Assembly (NCBI GenBank): GCA_019930625.1
Contig: CP082844.1
Span: forward strand, 930,001 to 994,000
Length of the DNA stretch: 64,000 nucleotides
From: Nocardia asteroides
GTDB lineage: Bacteria > Actinomycetota > Actinomycetes > Mycobacteriales > Mycobacteriaceae
Direction of reading: 5' to 3'
A program made the translations under genes and the position numbers. Numbering within the stretch: the stretch's first letter is position 1; each line of letters begins with the position of its first letter. Positions 25,783 to 62,748 of the stretch are shown piece by piece. The notes under the pieces are model-generated. The model searched no databases. It worked only from the letters and a program-made list of their open reading frames with translations, and was not told the origin of the DNA.

Positions 25783-26762
25783 GCGTGCCCGCCCGAGTGG
25801 CCGGTGATGGACAGGAACACGTCGTCCAGCGAGGGGCGGCGCAGCGCGATGTCGGCCAGGTCGACACCGGCGCTGTCGAGCCTGCGCAGTGCCTCGGTCA
25901 GCGTGGCGGCGCCCTCCGGCGCCGGGATGGAAAGCCGGTCGCCGCCGTTCATGTCGGCCAACACCGCGGACGGCACCAGGTCGCCGAGCGCGTACGCGGC
26001 GGTGCGCAGTTTCTTCGGATCCAGCGGAACGACCTCGCAGTAGCTGCCGCCGGTCTTCTCCTTGAGCTCGTCCGCGGTGCCCTCGGCGATCACCGTGCCC
26101 TTGTCGATCACGATGATGTTGTCGCTGAGCACGTCGGCTTCCTCCAGGTACTGCGTGGTGAGCAGCACCGTGATGCCCTGCGTCTTGAGCGCGGTCACCA
26201 GATCCCAGACGCCCTGGCGACTACGCGGGTCCAGACCGGTGGTCGGCTCGTCGAGGAACACCACCTCGGGACGCACCACCAGGCCGCAGGCGATGTCGAC
26301 GCGGCGGCGCATGCCACCCGAGTAGTGGCGCACGGCGCGGCGGCCCGCGCTGACCAGATCGAATTCCTCCAGCAGCGTGTCGGCGCGCTTGCGTGCCGCG
26401 GACTTCGCCAAGCCCATCAGCCTGCCGAACAGCTCCAGGTTCTCGCGGCCGGAGAGGTTTTCGTCCAGCGCCGCGTACTGACCGGTCATCATGATCGATC
26501 GGCGCACGCCCGCCGGGTCCTGCACCACGTCGTGGCCCGCGACGACGGCGGTGCCGGAATCGGGGCGCAGCAGGGTGGAGAGGACCTTCACCATCGTTGT
26601 CTTGCCCGCGCCGTTGGGCCCGAGGATGCCGAGGACGGAGGCGCGGTCGGCGACGAAGCTGACGCCCCGCAGTGCATGCACGTCGCCGAACGACTTGCGG
26701 ACGTCCGCTACCCGGACCGCTGGCTCACCCGCATGCGAATCTGCTTGATTGGAACTCGGCAT
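25779..26762 (-). CDS. DrrA-family ABC transporter ATP-binding protein
   Basis: The 327-residue ATPase has all catalytic elements: Walker A GPNGAGKTTMVK, signature YSGGMRRRVDIA, Walker B VVFLDEPTTGLDP, and Gln in place of the usual switch His (LLTTQYLEEAD), as is normal for the DrrA family. A C-terminal DrrA-type regulatory extension follows (residues ~235-327). The start is ATG 26762 with GGAGAG upstream; the frame is open further upstream but without homology. It is the first gene of the exporter operon. Confidence 0.9.
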   Translation of the reverse strand: MPSSNQADSHAGEPAVRVADVRKSFGDVHALRGVSFVADRASVLGILGPNGAGKTTMVKVLSTLLRPDSGTAVVAGHDVVQDPAGVRRSIMMTGQYAALDENLSGRENLELFGRLMGLAKSAARKRADTLLEEFDLVSAGRRAVRHYSGGMRRRVDIACGLVVRPEVVFLDEPTTGLDPRSRQGVWDLVTALKTQGITVLLTTQYLEEADVLSDNIIVIDKGTVIAEGTADELKEKTGGSYCEVVPLDPKKLRTAAYALGDLVPSAVLADMNGGDRLSIPAPEGAATLTEALRRLDSAGVDLADIALRRPSLDDVFLSITGHSGGHA

Positions 26763-27124
26763 CAACTCTCCACTATCGGCCGGTACGGCGACCAGGTCGC
26801 CCGAGCGCAGCGCACGCTCGGATTGGTGATCCGTCGCGCTCGGCGTGATGTTACCGGCCCGATCGAACCGGCTTTCGCTTCGCGCACGGTAGGCGCACCG
26901 GCATGCACCCTGTGTGTCCTTACTCACATTTCCCGCGGTCCATGCGCCGAGCAAGGGATCGACGCTGGTGAGCGCGATCCGGCACGGGCGGGAGCGGGCG
27001 ACCGAGCCTTGTCGGCCCACTGCGCCAGACCATAGTCTGCTTCGCGGGGGACCACACTCACTCGTCCGCGGCTGCGCTCCGCTCAGCGGTCCGCACGCCG
27101 TTTCCGACACTGCGAGAGGTGATC
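26763..27124. other. Divergent intergenic region, drrA-like gene / ALDH gene
   Basis: About 360 bp with no supported gene. On the plus strand TTGTCG (27009-27014) and TAGTCT (27033-27038) are separated by 18 bp and would serve the ALDH gene. I did not find an equally clear promoter for the minus-strand exporter operon. Confidence 0.45.
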
Positions 27125-28651
27125 ATGGCCGAGTCCGCGCAGCCACGGTTGGCGGCGCGTCCGGGAGGAACGGGCCGAACGAACGTGCTGACGTCCTACG
27201 ATCCGCGCACCGGCGAGGTCGTCGGCAACTACGCCGTGATGAGCGCCGGCGAACTCGATCGCGCGGTCCGCGCGGCCCGCTCCGCCGAAAAATGGTGGGC
27301 GGAGCTGGGATTCAGCAGCCGTAAACGGTGGTTGCTGGACTGGAAACGCGAGATCGCCCGGCGCTCGGGCGAATTGGTCTCCCTGCTGTGCGAGGAGACC
27401 GGGAAACCGCAAGCGGACGCCGCGATCGAGGTGATGCTCGCGGTGGAGGACCTGGACTGGGCCGCGCGCAACGCCGGCCGCGCGCTGGACCGACGGCGCA
27501 TCGGTTCCAACTGGCTCAGCCGCAATCAGCGCGCCTCGGTCGGCTACCTGCCGCTGGGGGTCGTCGGAGTGCTCGGGCCGTGGAACAACCCGGTGTTCAC
27601 CCCGATGGGCTCGATCGCGTACGCGATGGCAGCGGGCAACGCCGTGGTGTTCAAGCCGCACGAGCTGACCACCGGCGTCGGAGTGTGGCTGGCCGACAGC
27701 TGGGCCCGGCTCGCGCCGAACCAACCGGTGTTGCAGGTGGTCACGGGAGACCAGACCACCGGAACCGCGCTGTGCCGGGCGAAGGTCGACAAGATCGCTT
27801 ACGCCGGTTCCGAGGCGGGCGCGCGCGAGGTGATCTCGGTGTGCGCGCAGACCATGACGCCGGTCGTCGTGGAGCGCAGCGGCAAGGGCAGCATGGTCGT
27901 GCACGTCGACGCCAAGCTGGACGACGCCGCCGAGGCCGCCGTGTTCGGCGCGATGGCCAACGCCGGACAGAACGCCACCGGCATCCAGCGCGCGTACGTC
28001 GCCCAGTCGGTGTACGACCGCTTTCTCGACCTGGTCGTGGAGCAGGCCCGCAGGCTGCGGCCGGGCGCCGACCGGAAGGCGTCCTACGGGCCGATGATCA
28101 TGGAGTCGCAGGTCGACGTGGTGCGCAGGCAGGTACGCGACGCGGTGGCCCGCGGCGGCCGCGCGGTGGTCGGCGGGCTGGACTCGATCCGCGAGCCCTA
28201 CATCGAGCCGATCGTGCTGGCCGAGGTGCCGGAGGAGAGCATCGCGATCACCGGTGAGGGCATCGGCCCGGTGCTCATCGTGAACAAGGTGGCGAGCATG
28301 GACGAAGCCGCCGAGCGGATCAACGCGGTCGGCACCGACGTCGCGGTATCGGTGTTCACCAGGGACGTGCACGAGATCGAGGCGTTCGCCGAACAACTGC
28401 GAGTCGGCGTGGTGACGATCAACTCCTCGACCGCCTACGCGGGCATTCCCGCGCTGCCCTTCGGCGGTGTGGGCGAATACGGCCAGGGCCACAGCCACGG
28501 CGACCAGGGGCTGCGCGAGTTCAGCAGGACTTTGGCCATCACGCGCAAGCGGTACCAGGCGCCGGTGAACCTCTCCACGTTCGATCGGCACCCGCGCCAC
28601 CTCCGCGTGGCCAGGACGATCTTCCGGATCCGGCACGGCCGCCGCCCCTGA
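27125..28651 (+). CDS. Aldehyde dehydrogenase-family protein lacking the catalytic cysteine
   Basis: The 508-residue protein has the ALDH fold: GYLPLGVVGVLGPWNNPVFTP, FKPHELT (cofactor lysine) and the general-base glutamate at residue 250 (VVERSGKGS, for the usual ELGGK). The nucleophile motif, normally GQxC, reads NAGQNATGIQR, with Ala 284 where the Cys should be. It should therefore be unable to form the thiohemiacetal intermediate, and it may be inactive as a dehydrogenase or do other NAD(P)-linked chemistry. The start is ATG 27125 with GAGAGG 5 nt upstream. It ends 12 bp from the convergent TetR gene. The C-terminal ~35 residues are basic. Confidence 0.85.
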   Translation: MAESAQPRLAARPGGTGRTNVLTSYDPRTGEVVGNYAVMSAGELDRAVRAARSAEKWWAELGFSSRKRWLLDWKREIARRSGELVSLLCEETGKPQADAAIEVMLAVEDLDWAARNAGRALDRRRIGSNWLSRNQRASVGYLPLGVVGVLGPWNNPVFTPMGSIAYAMAAGNAVVFKPHELTTGVGVWLADSWARLAPNQPVLQVVTGDQTTGTALCRAKVDKIAYAGSEAGAREVISVCAQTMTPVVVERSGKGSMVVHVDAKLDDAAEAAVFGAMANAGQNATGIQRAYVAQSVYDRFLDLVVEQARRLRPGADRKASYGPMIMESQVDVVRRQVRDAVARGGRAVVGGLDSIREPYIEPIVLAEVPEESIAITGEGIGPVLIVNKVASMDEAAERINAVGTDVAVSVFTRDVHEIEAFAEQLRVGVVTINSSTAYAGIPALPFGGVGEYGQGHSHGDQGLREFSRTLAITRKRYQAPVNLSTFDRHPRHLRVARTIFRIRHGRRP

Positions 28652-28663
28652 CCGGCGCGAGGC

Positions 28664-29893
28664 TCAATCGAGCAGCACCGCGTCCATGAGGGCGGTGACC
28701 CGGGCCACTTGCGGTGGCCGGGAATCGAATCGGATCAACCTGCCCACATCGATCACCTGGCTGATGGCGGCGTGCACCCGGAAGCGCGCCTCCACCGGGT
28801 CCCCGTCGAGCAGGTTGGCCCACTCCAGCACGTTCTGCCGTTGAATGGCGCGCAATTTGTGCTGCTCGGCCTGCGGCAGGTTGCTGAACTCGGCGTAATA
28901 GACCGGCATGATCTCCGGCATGGCGAAACTCAATCTCGCGTAGCGGTCGGCCACGCGGCGCGCGGCGTCCTCCCGGCTGGCCGCCTCGGCCAACGCCTCG
29001 GTGATCGCGATGGCCAGCCGGTCCCCGGTGCGGTAGAAGGCCGCGGCGAGCAGGTCGGCTTTGCTCGCGAAGTACCGGTACACGCTGGAGGCGTTGATGC
29101 CGACGGCGGCGCCGATCTCCTCGATGCTCGCCTCGTGGTAGCCCTGCCTGCCGAAGATCCGGATGGCCTCGGTGAGCAACTGTTCCCGCTTCGAGGTCAC
29201 CGGAATGCCGCGCAGGGGCGGGCCGGGGTCGGGTTCGTCCGGCGCGGGGGGCAGCTCGGTGCGCAGGATGGCCCAGGCCATCTCGTGCAGCAGCGGAAGC
29301 AGCCGGGCGCTCGACAGCGCGGTGCGGTGCGCCGCGATGCTGGCGATCGCGCTGAGCACGCCCGCGGCGAGCATCGCCACGTCGGCGGGTGGCGCGTCGG
29401 GTCGCAGCAGTGCGATCGGCGCGGCGAGGGTGTTGTTCAGGTCGTCGTAGATCTTCCTGATCCGAACCCGGTCGTCGCGCTCGAGATATCGCCGTTCCCA
29501 GCGGTAGAGCCCGGCCTCGCGGCGGATCTCCACGGTGTGCTCGCTGATCGCGCGGATGAGCGCGTCCAAGCGCTGCCCGGGGTCGAGCCGGGTGTCGTCA
29601 GCGGCCTCGGCGACGGTCAGCAGGTGCCGCGCGCCCTCCTCGGCGGCCGCGACCAGCAGCGCGTACTTGTTCGTGAAATGCCGGTAGAGGGCGGGGCCGG
29701 AGATGCCCACCTCGGCGGCGATCTCGTCCACCCCGACCGGGTAGTACCCGCGTTCGCTGAACGCGCGCGCGGCCGCCCGGATGATCTGGACCTTGCGGTC
29801 CTTCGGACGGCGTCGCACCGACGGCGCACCCGCCCGCTTGCCCGGTTCGGGCCGCGCGGGAGCGAGGCCGACCTCGCTGCGATCCGCGACCAT
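28664..29893 (-). CDS. Two-headed TetR-family regulator
   Basis: The 409-residue protein holds two TetR units in series. The first HTH (residues ~35-80) includes FSERGYYPVGVDEIAAEVG and ALYRHFTNKYALL. The second (~230-280) includes FGRQGYHEASIEEIGAAVG and SVYRYFASKADLL. Each is followed by a helical ligand-binding-type domain. Ordinary TetR proteins are ~200 residues and dimerise, so this chain resembles a covalent dimer. The start is ATG 29893 (MVADRSEV) with GAGAGG upstream. It is divergent from the crotonase gene, and two GTTAAC-centred repeats lie between them, suggesting control of both directions. Confidence 0.87.
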   Translation of the reverse strand: MVADRSEVGLAPARPEPGKRAGAPSVRRRPKDRKVQIIRAAARAFSERGYYPVGVDEIAAEVGISGPALYRHFTNKYALLVAAAEEGARHLLTVAEAADDTRLDPGQRLDALIRAISEHTVEIRREAGLYRWERRYLERDDRVRIRKIYDDLNNTLAAPIALLRPDAPPADVAMLAAGVLSAIASIAAHRTALSSARLLPLLHEMAWAILRTELPPAPDEPDPGPPLRGIPVTSKREQLLTEAIRIFGRQGYHEASIEEIGAAVGINASSVYRYFASKADLLAAAFYRTGDRLAIAITEALAEAASREDAARRVADRYARLSFAMPEIMPVYYAEFSNLPQAEQHKLRAIQRQNVLEWANLLDGDPVEARFRVHAAISQVIDVGRLIRFDSRPPQVARVTALMDAVLLD

Positions 29894-29946
29894 GCACCTC
29901 TCCGTTCTCCGGCCGCGCTGGTTGACAGCGCCCGACAATGGAACCT

Positions 29947-29975
29947 AAGTTAACCACAATTCGCAAAGTTAACCA
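29947..29975. promoter_or_regulatory. Tandem GTTAAC operator
   Basis: AAGTTAACCA occurs at 29947-29956 and again at 29966-29975, in direct orientation 19 bp apart (about two helical turns). Each holds the palindromic core GTTAAC. They lie in the divergent promoter region between the two-headed TetR gene and the crotonase gene, so they are probable binding sites for that regulator. Confidence 0.6.
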
Positions 29976-30020
29976 TCATTCACAGCCCGCCGTCCGCCGA
30001 ATTGCAGCTTAGGAGCGAAC

Positions 30021-30833
30021 ATGAGCACCAACGATTCCGTGGCCCCGGCCGCCCCCGCGACCCGGTTCACGGCGGTCCAGGACGGCAAGGTGCTCCGGGT
30101 CACGATCACCAACCCCAAGCGGAAGAACGCGATCGACTACGACACCATGGTCGCCCTCGGGGATACCTTCCTCGCGGCCGCCGAGAACCGCGCGGTGCGG
30201 GCGATCGTGCTGGCCGGCGAAGGCAGTGATTTCTGCACCGGGGCCGATCTGTCGTCGAGTGCGGACGAGGCGCGCCGCGGCATCACCTCGGACATGGTCA
30301 TGGACGCGGCCAATCGGCTGGTGCGCGCCATCGTCGACGCGCCGGTCCCGGTGATCGTCCGGATCCGGGGCGCCGCGGCTGGCGTCGGCGTCGGCATCGC
30401 CTTGGCCGCCGATCTGGTGTACGCGAGCGAGGACTCCTACCTGCTGCTGGCGTTCATCAACATCGGCTTGATGCCCGACGGCGGGGCGGCCGCGCTGGTC
30501 GCCGCGGCGGCGGGCCGGCCCCTGGCGGCTCGGATGGCACTGCTGGGCGAGCGACTGCCCGCCCGCGAAGCCGCGGCAGCGGGCCTGTTCACCGCGGTCG
30601 TGCCCGGCGACGAACTCGATGCCGCGGTCGAGGCCGGCGTCGAGAAGATCGCGACCGGGCCGCGCCGCGCGCTGGAACTCACCAAGCGGGCGCTGAACCA
30701 GGCCACGCTGACCTCCCTCGACGCCGCATTGGCCGCCGAGAAGGCGGGGCAGACCGAGCTGCTGCGCTCCCCTGATTTCATCGAGGGCGCCACCGCCATG
30801 CTCACCAAGCGCAAGGCCGTCTTCGCCGACTGA
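30021..30833 (+). CDS. Crotonase-family enoyl-CoA hydratase/isomerase (PaaG-like)
   Basis: The 270-residue protein has the crotonase core: LRVTITNPKRKNAIDYDTM, the oxyanion segment GSDFCTGADLSS and IRGAAAGVGVGIALAADLVYASED. The two hydratase glutamates (GCE and PE motifs) are absent. Instead it has AFINIGLMPDGG, the pattern of the PaaG/isomerase subgroup, where an Asp in PDxG takes part. It probably acts on an acyl-CoA as an isomerase, or as a hydratase of unusual type. AGGAGCGAAC precedes the ATG. It is divergent from the TetR gene and 48 bp before the SDR gene, likely one operon. Confidence 0.87.
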   Translation: MSTNDSVAPAAPATRFTAVQDGKVLRVTITNPKRKNAIDYDTMVALGDTFLAAAENRAVRAIVLAGEGSDFCTGADLSSSADEARRGITSDMVMDAANRLVRAIVDAPVPVIVRIRGAAAGVGVGIALAADLVYASEDSYLLLAFINIGLMPDGGAAALVAAAAGRPLAARMALLGERLPAREAAAAGLFTAVVPGDELDAAVEAGVEKIATGPRRALELTKRALNQATLTSLDAALAAEKAGQTELLRSPDFIEGATAMLTKRKAVFAD

Positions 30834-30881
30834 TCAGCCCGCCGGAACGTACCGACCGGCAGGCGACTATGTTCATCGGCT

Positions 30882-31907
30882 ATGACTTACCTGGTTACCG
30901 GGGCAACTGGGTTCATCGGTCGGTTCCTCATCCCCGAGCTCCTGAAACGCGAGGGTGCCATCCACGTCCTGGTGCGGCCGGGCGACGCCTCGGCCGACCG
31001 GTTCGCCTGCTGCGCGCAGGAATGGGCGGGCGGCGACCGCGTCCGTCCGGTACGCGGCGATCTGGGCGCCCCGGGGCTGGGCATCGACCCGAGCTGGCTG
31101 ACCCGGCACCGCGGCGAGATCGAGCACGTCTTCCACTTGGCCGCCGGCTACGACCTCACCGAACGCGGCGGTGGGACCAGGCACTTGGTCGATGTCGCCG
31201 AGGAATTGGGTGTCGATCTGCTGCACCACGTCTCGACGGTGGAGGTGGCCGGGTCCAGCGAGGGCCTGTTCACCGAGGACATGTTCGATCACGGCCAGAC
31301 ACTGGCCACCCCGGTGCAACGGGTGAAGTTCGAGGCCGAGCGGATCGTCCGGGAATCGTCGCTGCGCTGGCGGATCTACCGGCCGTCCATCGTGATCGGG
31401 CATTCCAGGACAGGTGAGATCGATCGGATCGACGGCCCGTACTACTTCTTCCGCCTGCTGCGCATGGGCGCGCAACTGCCCAGGCTGCTGCCGGTCCTGG
31501 TGCCCAAGCTGGGCGAGACCAACATGGTCCCGGTCGATTTCGTCGCCCGTGCCCTCGACCACATCGCGCACCGCCCCGGTTCGGACAAGATCACCTACCA
31601 CCTGGTGGATCCGCGCAGGCAGAGCGCGGTCGACGCGCTCAACCTGTTCGCCGACGAGGCGGGCGCGCCCCACCTGGTCGAGGTGGTGCCCAAGCGCACC
31701 CTGGACATGATGTTGCGCGTCCCCGGCGCCAACTGGCTGCTGCCCCGGGTCGGCGTACCGCTGGACGTTCTGGAGCACAGCGAATTCGCCTGCTGGTTCG
31801 ATTGCAGGCACACCAGCGCGGCCCTGGCCGGCACCGACATCAGGGTCCCGCCGCTGGAGGCGTACGCGCCGCGGATCTGGAAGTACTGGATCGAGAACTG
31901 GGTCTGA
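30882..31907 (+). CDS. AcrA1-like SDR with altered catalytic tyrosine
   Basis: The 341-residue NAD(P)-binding protein resembles the reductase half of mycobacterial AcrA1-type acyl-CoA reductases and of carboxylic-acid-reductase R domains. Shared stretches are YLVTGATGFIGRFLIPELL, VFHLAAGYDLTERGG, HVSTVEVAG and IDGPYYFFRLLRMG. The expected YxxxK reads VQRVK (Val 145, Lys 149), so the catalytic Tyr is missing while the Lys stays. The C-terminal second domain of AcrA1 is also absent. It may reduce a fatty acyl-CoA poorly, bind a lipid, or be diverged. It lies downstream of the crotonase gene and ends at a strong terminator. Confidence 0.82.
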   Translation: MTYLVTGATGFIGRFLIPELLKREGAIHVLVRPGDASADRFACCAQEWAGGDRVRPVRGDLGAPGLGIDPSWLTRHRGEIEHVFHLAAGYDLTERGGGTRHLVDVAEELGVDLLHHVSTVEVAGSSEGLFTEDMFDHGQTLATPVQRVKFEAERIVRESSLRWRIYRPSIVIGHSRTGEIDRIDGPYYFFRLLRMGAQLPRLLPVLVPKLGETNMVPVDFVARALDHIAHRPGSDKITYHLVDPRRQSAVDALNLFADEAGAPHLVEVVPKRTLDMMLRVPGANWLLPRVGVPLDVLEHSEFACWFDCRHTSAALAGTDIRVPPLEAYAPRIWKYWIENWV

Positions 31908-31937
31908 TCACACGCACCGGGTGACGCGTGAAAGACC

Positions 31938-31972
31938 GACCGCCTGGTTGCGCGGTTCGCAACCAGGCGGTC
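31938..31972. terminator. Bidirectional hairpin terminator
   Basis: Perfect 15-bp arms (31938-31952 and 31958-31972) surround the loop CGGTT. It sits between the convergent SDR gene and the second mycolyltransferase gene and can stop transcription from both sides. Confidence 0.8.
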
Positions 31973-32021
31973 GATGGAGGTCAGCCGGATATCCCGGCCG
32001 TATGCACCGGCTACGCGGCGA

Positions 32022-33128
32022 TCAGAGACCGAGGCCCTTCGCCAGCACGGGCCACGACACCTGGAATTCGTCACGCCAGTAGCCCCACGAGTGGGTGCCC
32101 GTGTTGCGGAAGTTGTAGGTGGCCGGGATTCCCAGCTGCTCCAGTTTGTTCTTGAGGTTGTTCGTGCAGTAGTTGGTGCCCGCCTCGATCACTCCACCGA
32201 TGACGATCTGATTGGCCAGGCCGTAGGGGCCGGGAAGGGTGTACGGGCCGTTGAGCGTGTCGTACTGGCCGGGCAGGCCGTTGCCGGTGGAGATATAGAG
32301 GTCGAGGCCGCGCAGCCCCTCGGCGTTCACGTACGGGTCGTTGGCCACCCAGTCCGGCGAGCCCTCCGGACCCCACATGTTGTCGGTATTGCCGCCGCCC
32401 CAGGTCTCGACCGTCAGCTTCACGAACTGGGAGCCGACCGGGTCACTGGTCTGCGCACAGCCGCTGTAGGCCGCGGCGGCCTTGTACAGGCCCGGCTTGG
32501 CGATCGGCAGCGCCAGCACGGTGGTGCCCGAGGTGGACAGGCCCGCGATGGCGTTCACGCCGTTGGTGCCCAGCGCGCCGTCGATGAGCGGGGGCAGCTC
32601 CTCGGTGAAGAAGGTCTTCCACTTGTTGCGGCCCAGTACCGGGTCGTCCTTGATCCAGTCGGTGTAGTAGCTCCACTTGCCGCCGATCGGCTGGATCACG
32701 TTCACGTTCTTGTCCGACAAGAACTCCAGCGCGTCGGTCTTCGCCTGCCACGAGGCGTCGTCCTCGCCGCCGCCCGCCCCGTTGAGCAGGTACAGCGTGG
32801 GACGCGGCACGGACGCGTCGGCCGGGCGCTGGACGTCGATGATGACCTTCTCGTCCATCGCCGCCGAGTACACGTACAACCGGATGCTGCGCTCGTCCTT
32901 GTACTCGGCTTTGGTGATACGCGAACCGTCCGGGGCGACCGGGTTGCCCAGCAGGGTCTTGGAATCGATGATCGGGTCAGCTGTCGCGCTGGACGCGCCG
33001 AGACCGGTCATCACTCCCGCGAGCACCGCGGTTGCCGCGATCGCGGCCGCAGCCCGCAGGCCGCCGCGCCGGGTCTGTCGACGTATCAATTTTCGCACCT
33101 TCGCTTCGTCTCGAGATTCACTCTGCAT
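32022..33128 (-). CDS. Antigen 85-like mycolyltransferase (second copy)
   Basis: The 368-residue secreted protein is a paralogue of the 21607-22611 product. A signal sequence (LRAAAAIAATAVLAGVMTGL, ASSATA) precedes a domain with IIDVQRPADASVPRPTLYLL, NGAGGGEDDASW, the nucleophile elbow GLSTSG, AYSGCAQTSDPVG and HSWGYWRDEF with the catalytic histidine. Mycolate transfer to trehalose or arabinogalactan is expected. ATG 33128 is chosen but the true start may be GTG 33065 (RKLIRRQTRRGG), because no clear ribosome binding site precedes the ATG. It lies 121 bp after the pentamodular NRPS gene in the same direction. Confidence 0.9.
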   Translation of the reverse strand: MQSESRDEAKVRKLIRRQTRRGGLRAAAAIAATAVLAGVMTGLGASSATADPIIDSKTLLGNPVAPDGSRITKAEYKDERSIRLYVYSAAMDEKVIIDVQRPADASVPRPTLYLLNGAGGGEDDASWQAKTDALEFLSDKNVNVIQPIGGKWSYYTDWIKDDPVLGRNKWKTFFTEELPPLIDGALGTNGVNAIAGLSTSGTTVLALPIAKPGLYKAAAAYSGCAQTSDPVGSQFVKLTVETWGGGNTDNMWGPEGSPDWVANDPYVNAEGLRGLDLYISTGNGLPGQYDTLNGPYTLPGPYGLANQIVIGGVIEAGTNYCTNNLKNKLEQLGIPATYNFRNTGTHSWGYWRDEFQVSWPVLAKGLGL

Positions 33129-33249
33129 GCCCCACGCGCCGGGGGATGCCCTGGACACCACGCCCGACCATACGGCCTATGTAGTCGTCACAACAGAGGA
33201 CTTCGTTACCGCACCGTTGCCCTATCATGCCGGAACGGTCGCGGGTCGA

Positions 33250-50010
<16,761 letters not shown>

Positions 50011-50292
50011 GCGCGCACCGCTTCCGCAGTCTCGTCACACCGCTGCCCGACCGCCCGAACCATCGTGCTGCCTCACCCTGTCTGTCGTCGCCACACGCAC
50101 GTCACCATGCCCCCCCGCATCATGATCATCGAACGCGCGCATGCCGATCGTTACCTAACCGTCGGCGCACGCCGAGCGCCGTCGGCCACGACCGGTGGAC
50201 TACCGGGCCGCGGAACGGACGCGCGTGACGAGTGCCGGAGATGATTATTCCCTGCCGACGCGCGATTCGGGCCACGGCGTCGGCCGGAACGA
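50011..50292. other. Gap between the two NRPS genes
   Basis: About 280 bp between the stop of the four-module NRPS and the ATG of the five-module NRPS. GCGGAAG lies just before the ATG at 50010. A short hairpin (TCGGCG-CA-CGCCGA, 50162-50175) could terminate or attenuate. No small gene such as mbtH is visible. The gap is long enough for a separate promoter, but I found no clear one. Confidence 0.45.
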
Positions 50293-62547
<12,255 letters not shown>

Positions 62548-62694
62548 GCGAGCCCCGCTTCGTGTTTCCTGGTTCCCCACCCAGAGGCCGGCAGACTATT
62601 CCCCGACAAGCGAAACATGAAAACTGTGCACATCCTGCCTGTTCGAACACGTCCCTGACACATTTCCAGCGGACGCCCTGATACAGCAAACCAA

Positions 62695-62722
62695 CCAGCT
62701 GTGTGCATAGTCACACAGCTGG
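62695..62722 (-). terminator. Hairpin after the upstream NRPS gene
   Basis: Arms 62695-62705 and 62712-62722 pair perfectly over 11 bp around the 6-nt loop CATAGT. In the minus direction it is followed by the T/G-rich run TTGGTTTG. It lies 26 bp beyond the stop codon at 62749, so it fits an intrinsic terminator; an operator for the next gene is the alternative. Confidence 0.6.
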
Positions 62723-62748
62723 GGGCTTGCGTCTGACTGTGATTCGCT

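Noticed and set aside
50140..50165. Possible second IdeR box (TTACCTAACC) before the five-module NRPS
   Set aside because: Only one half-site fits the consensus; the other half does not match, and no siderophore-type A-domain code is seen in that NRPS.
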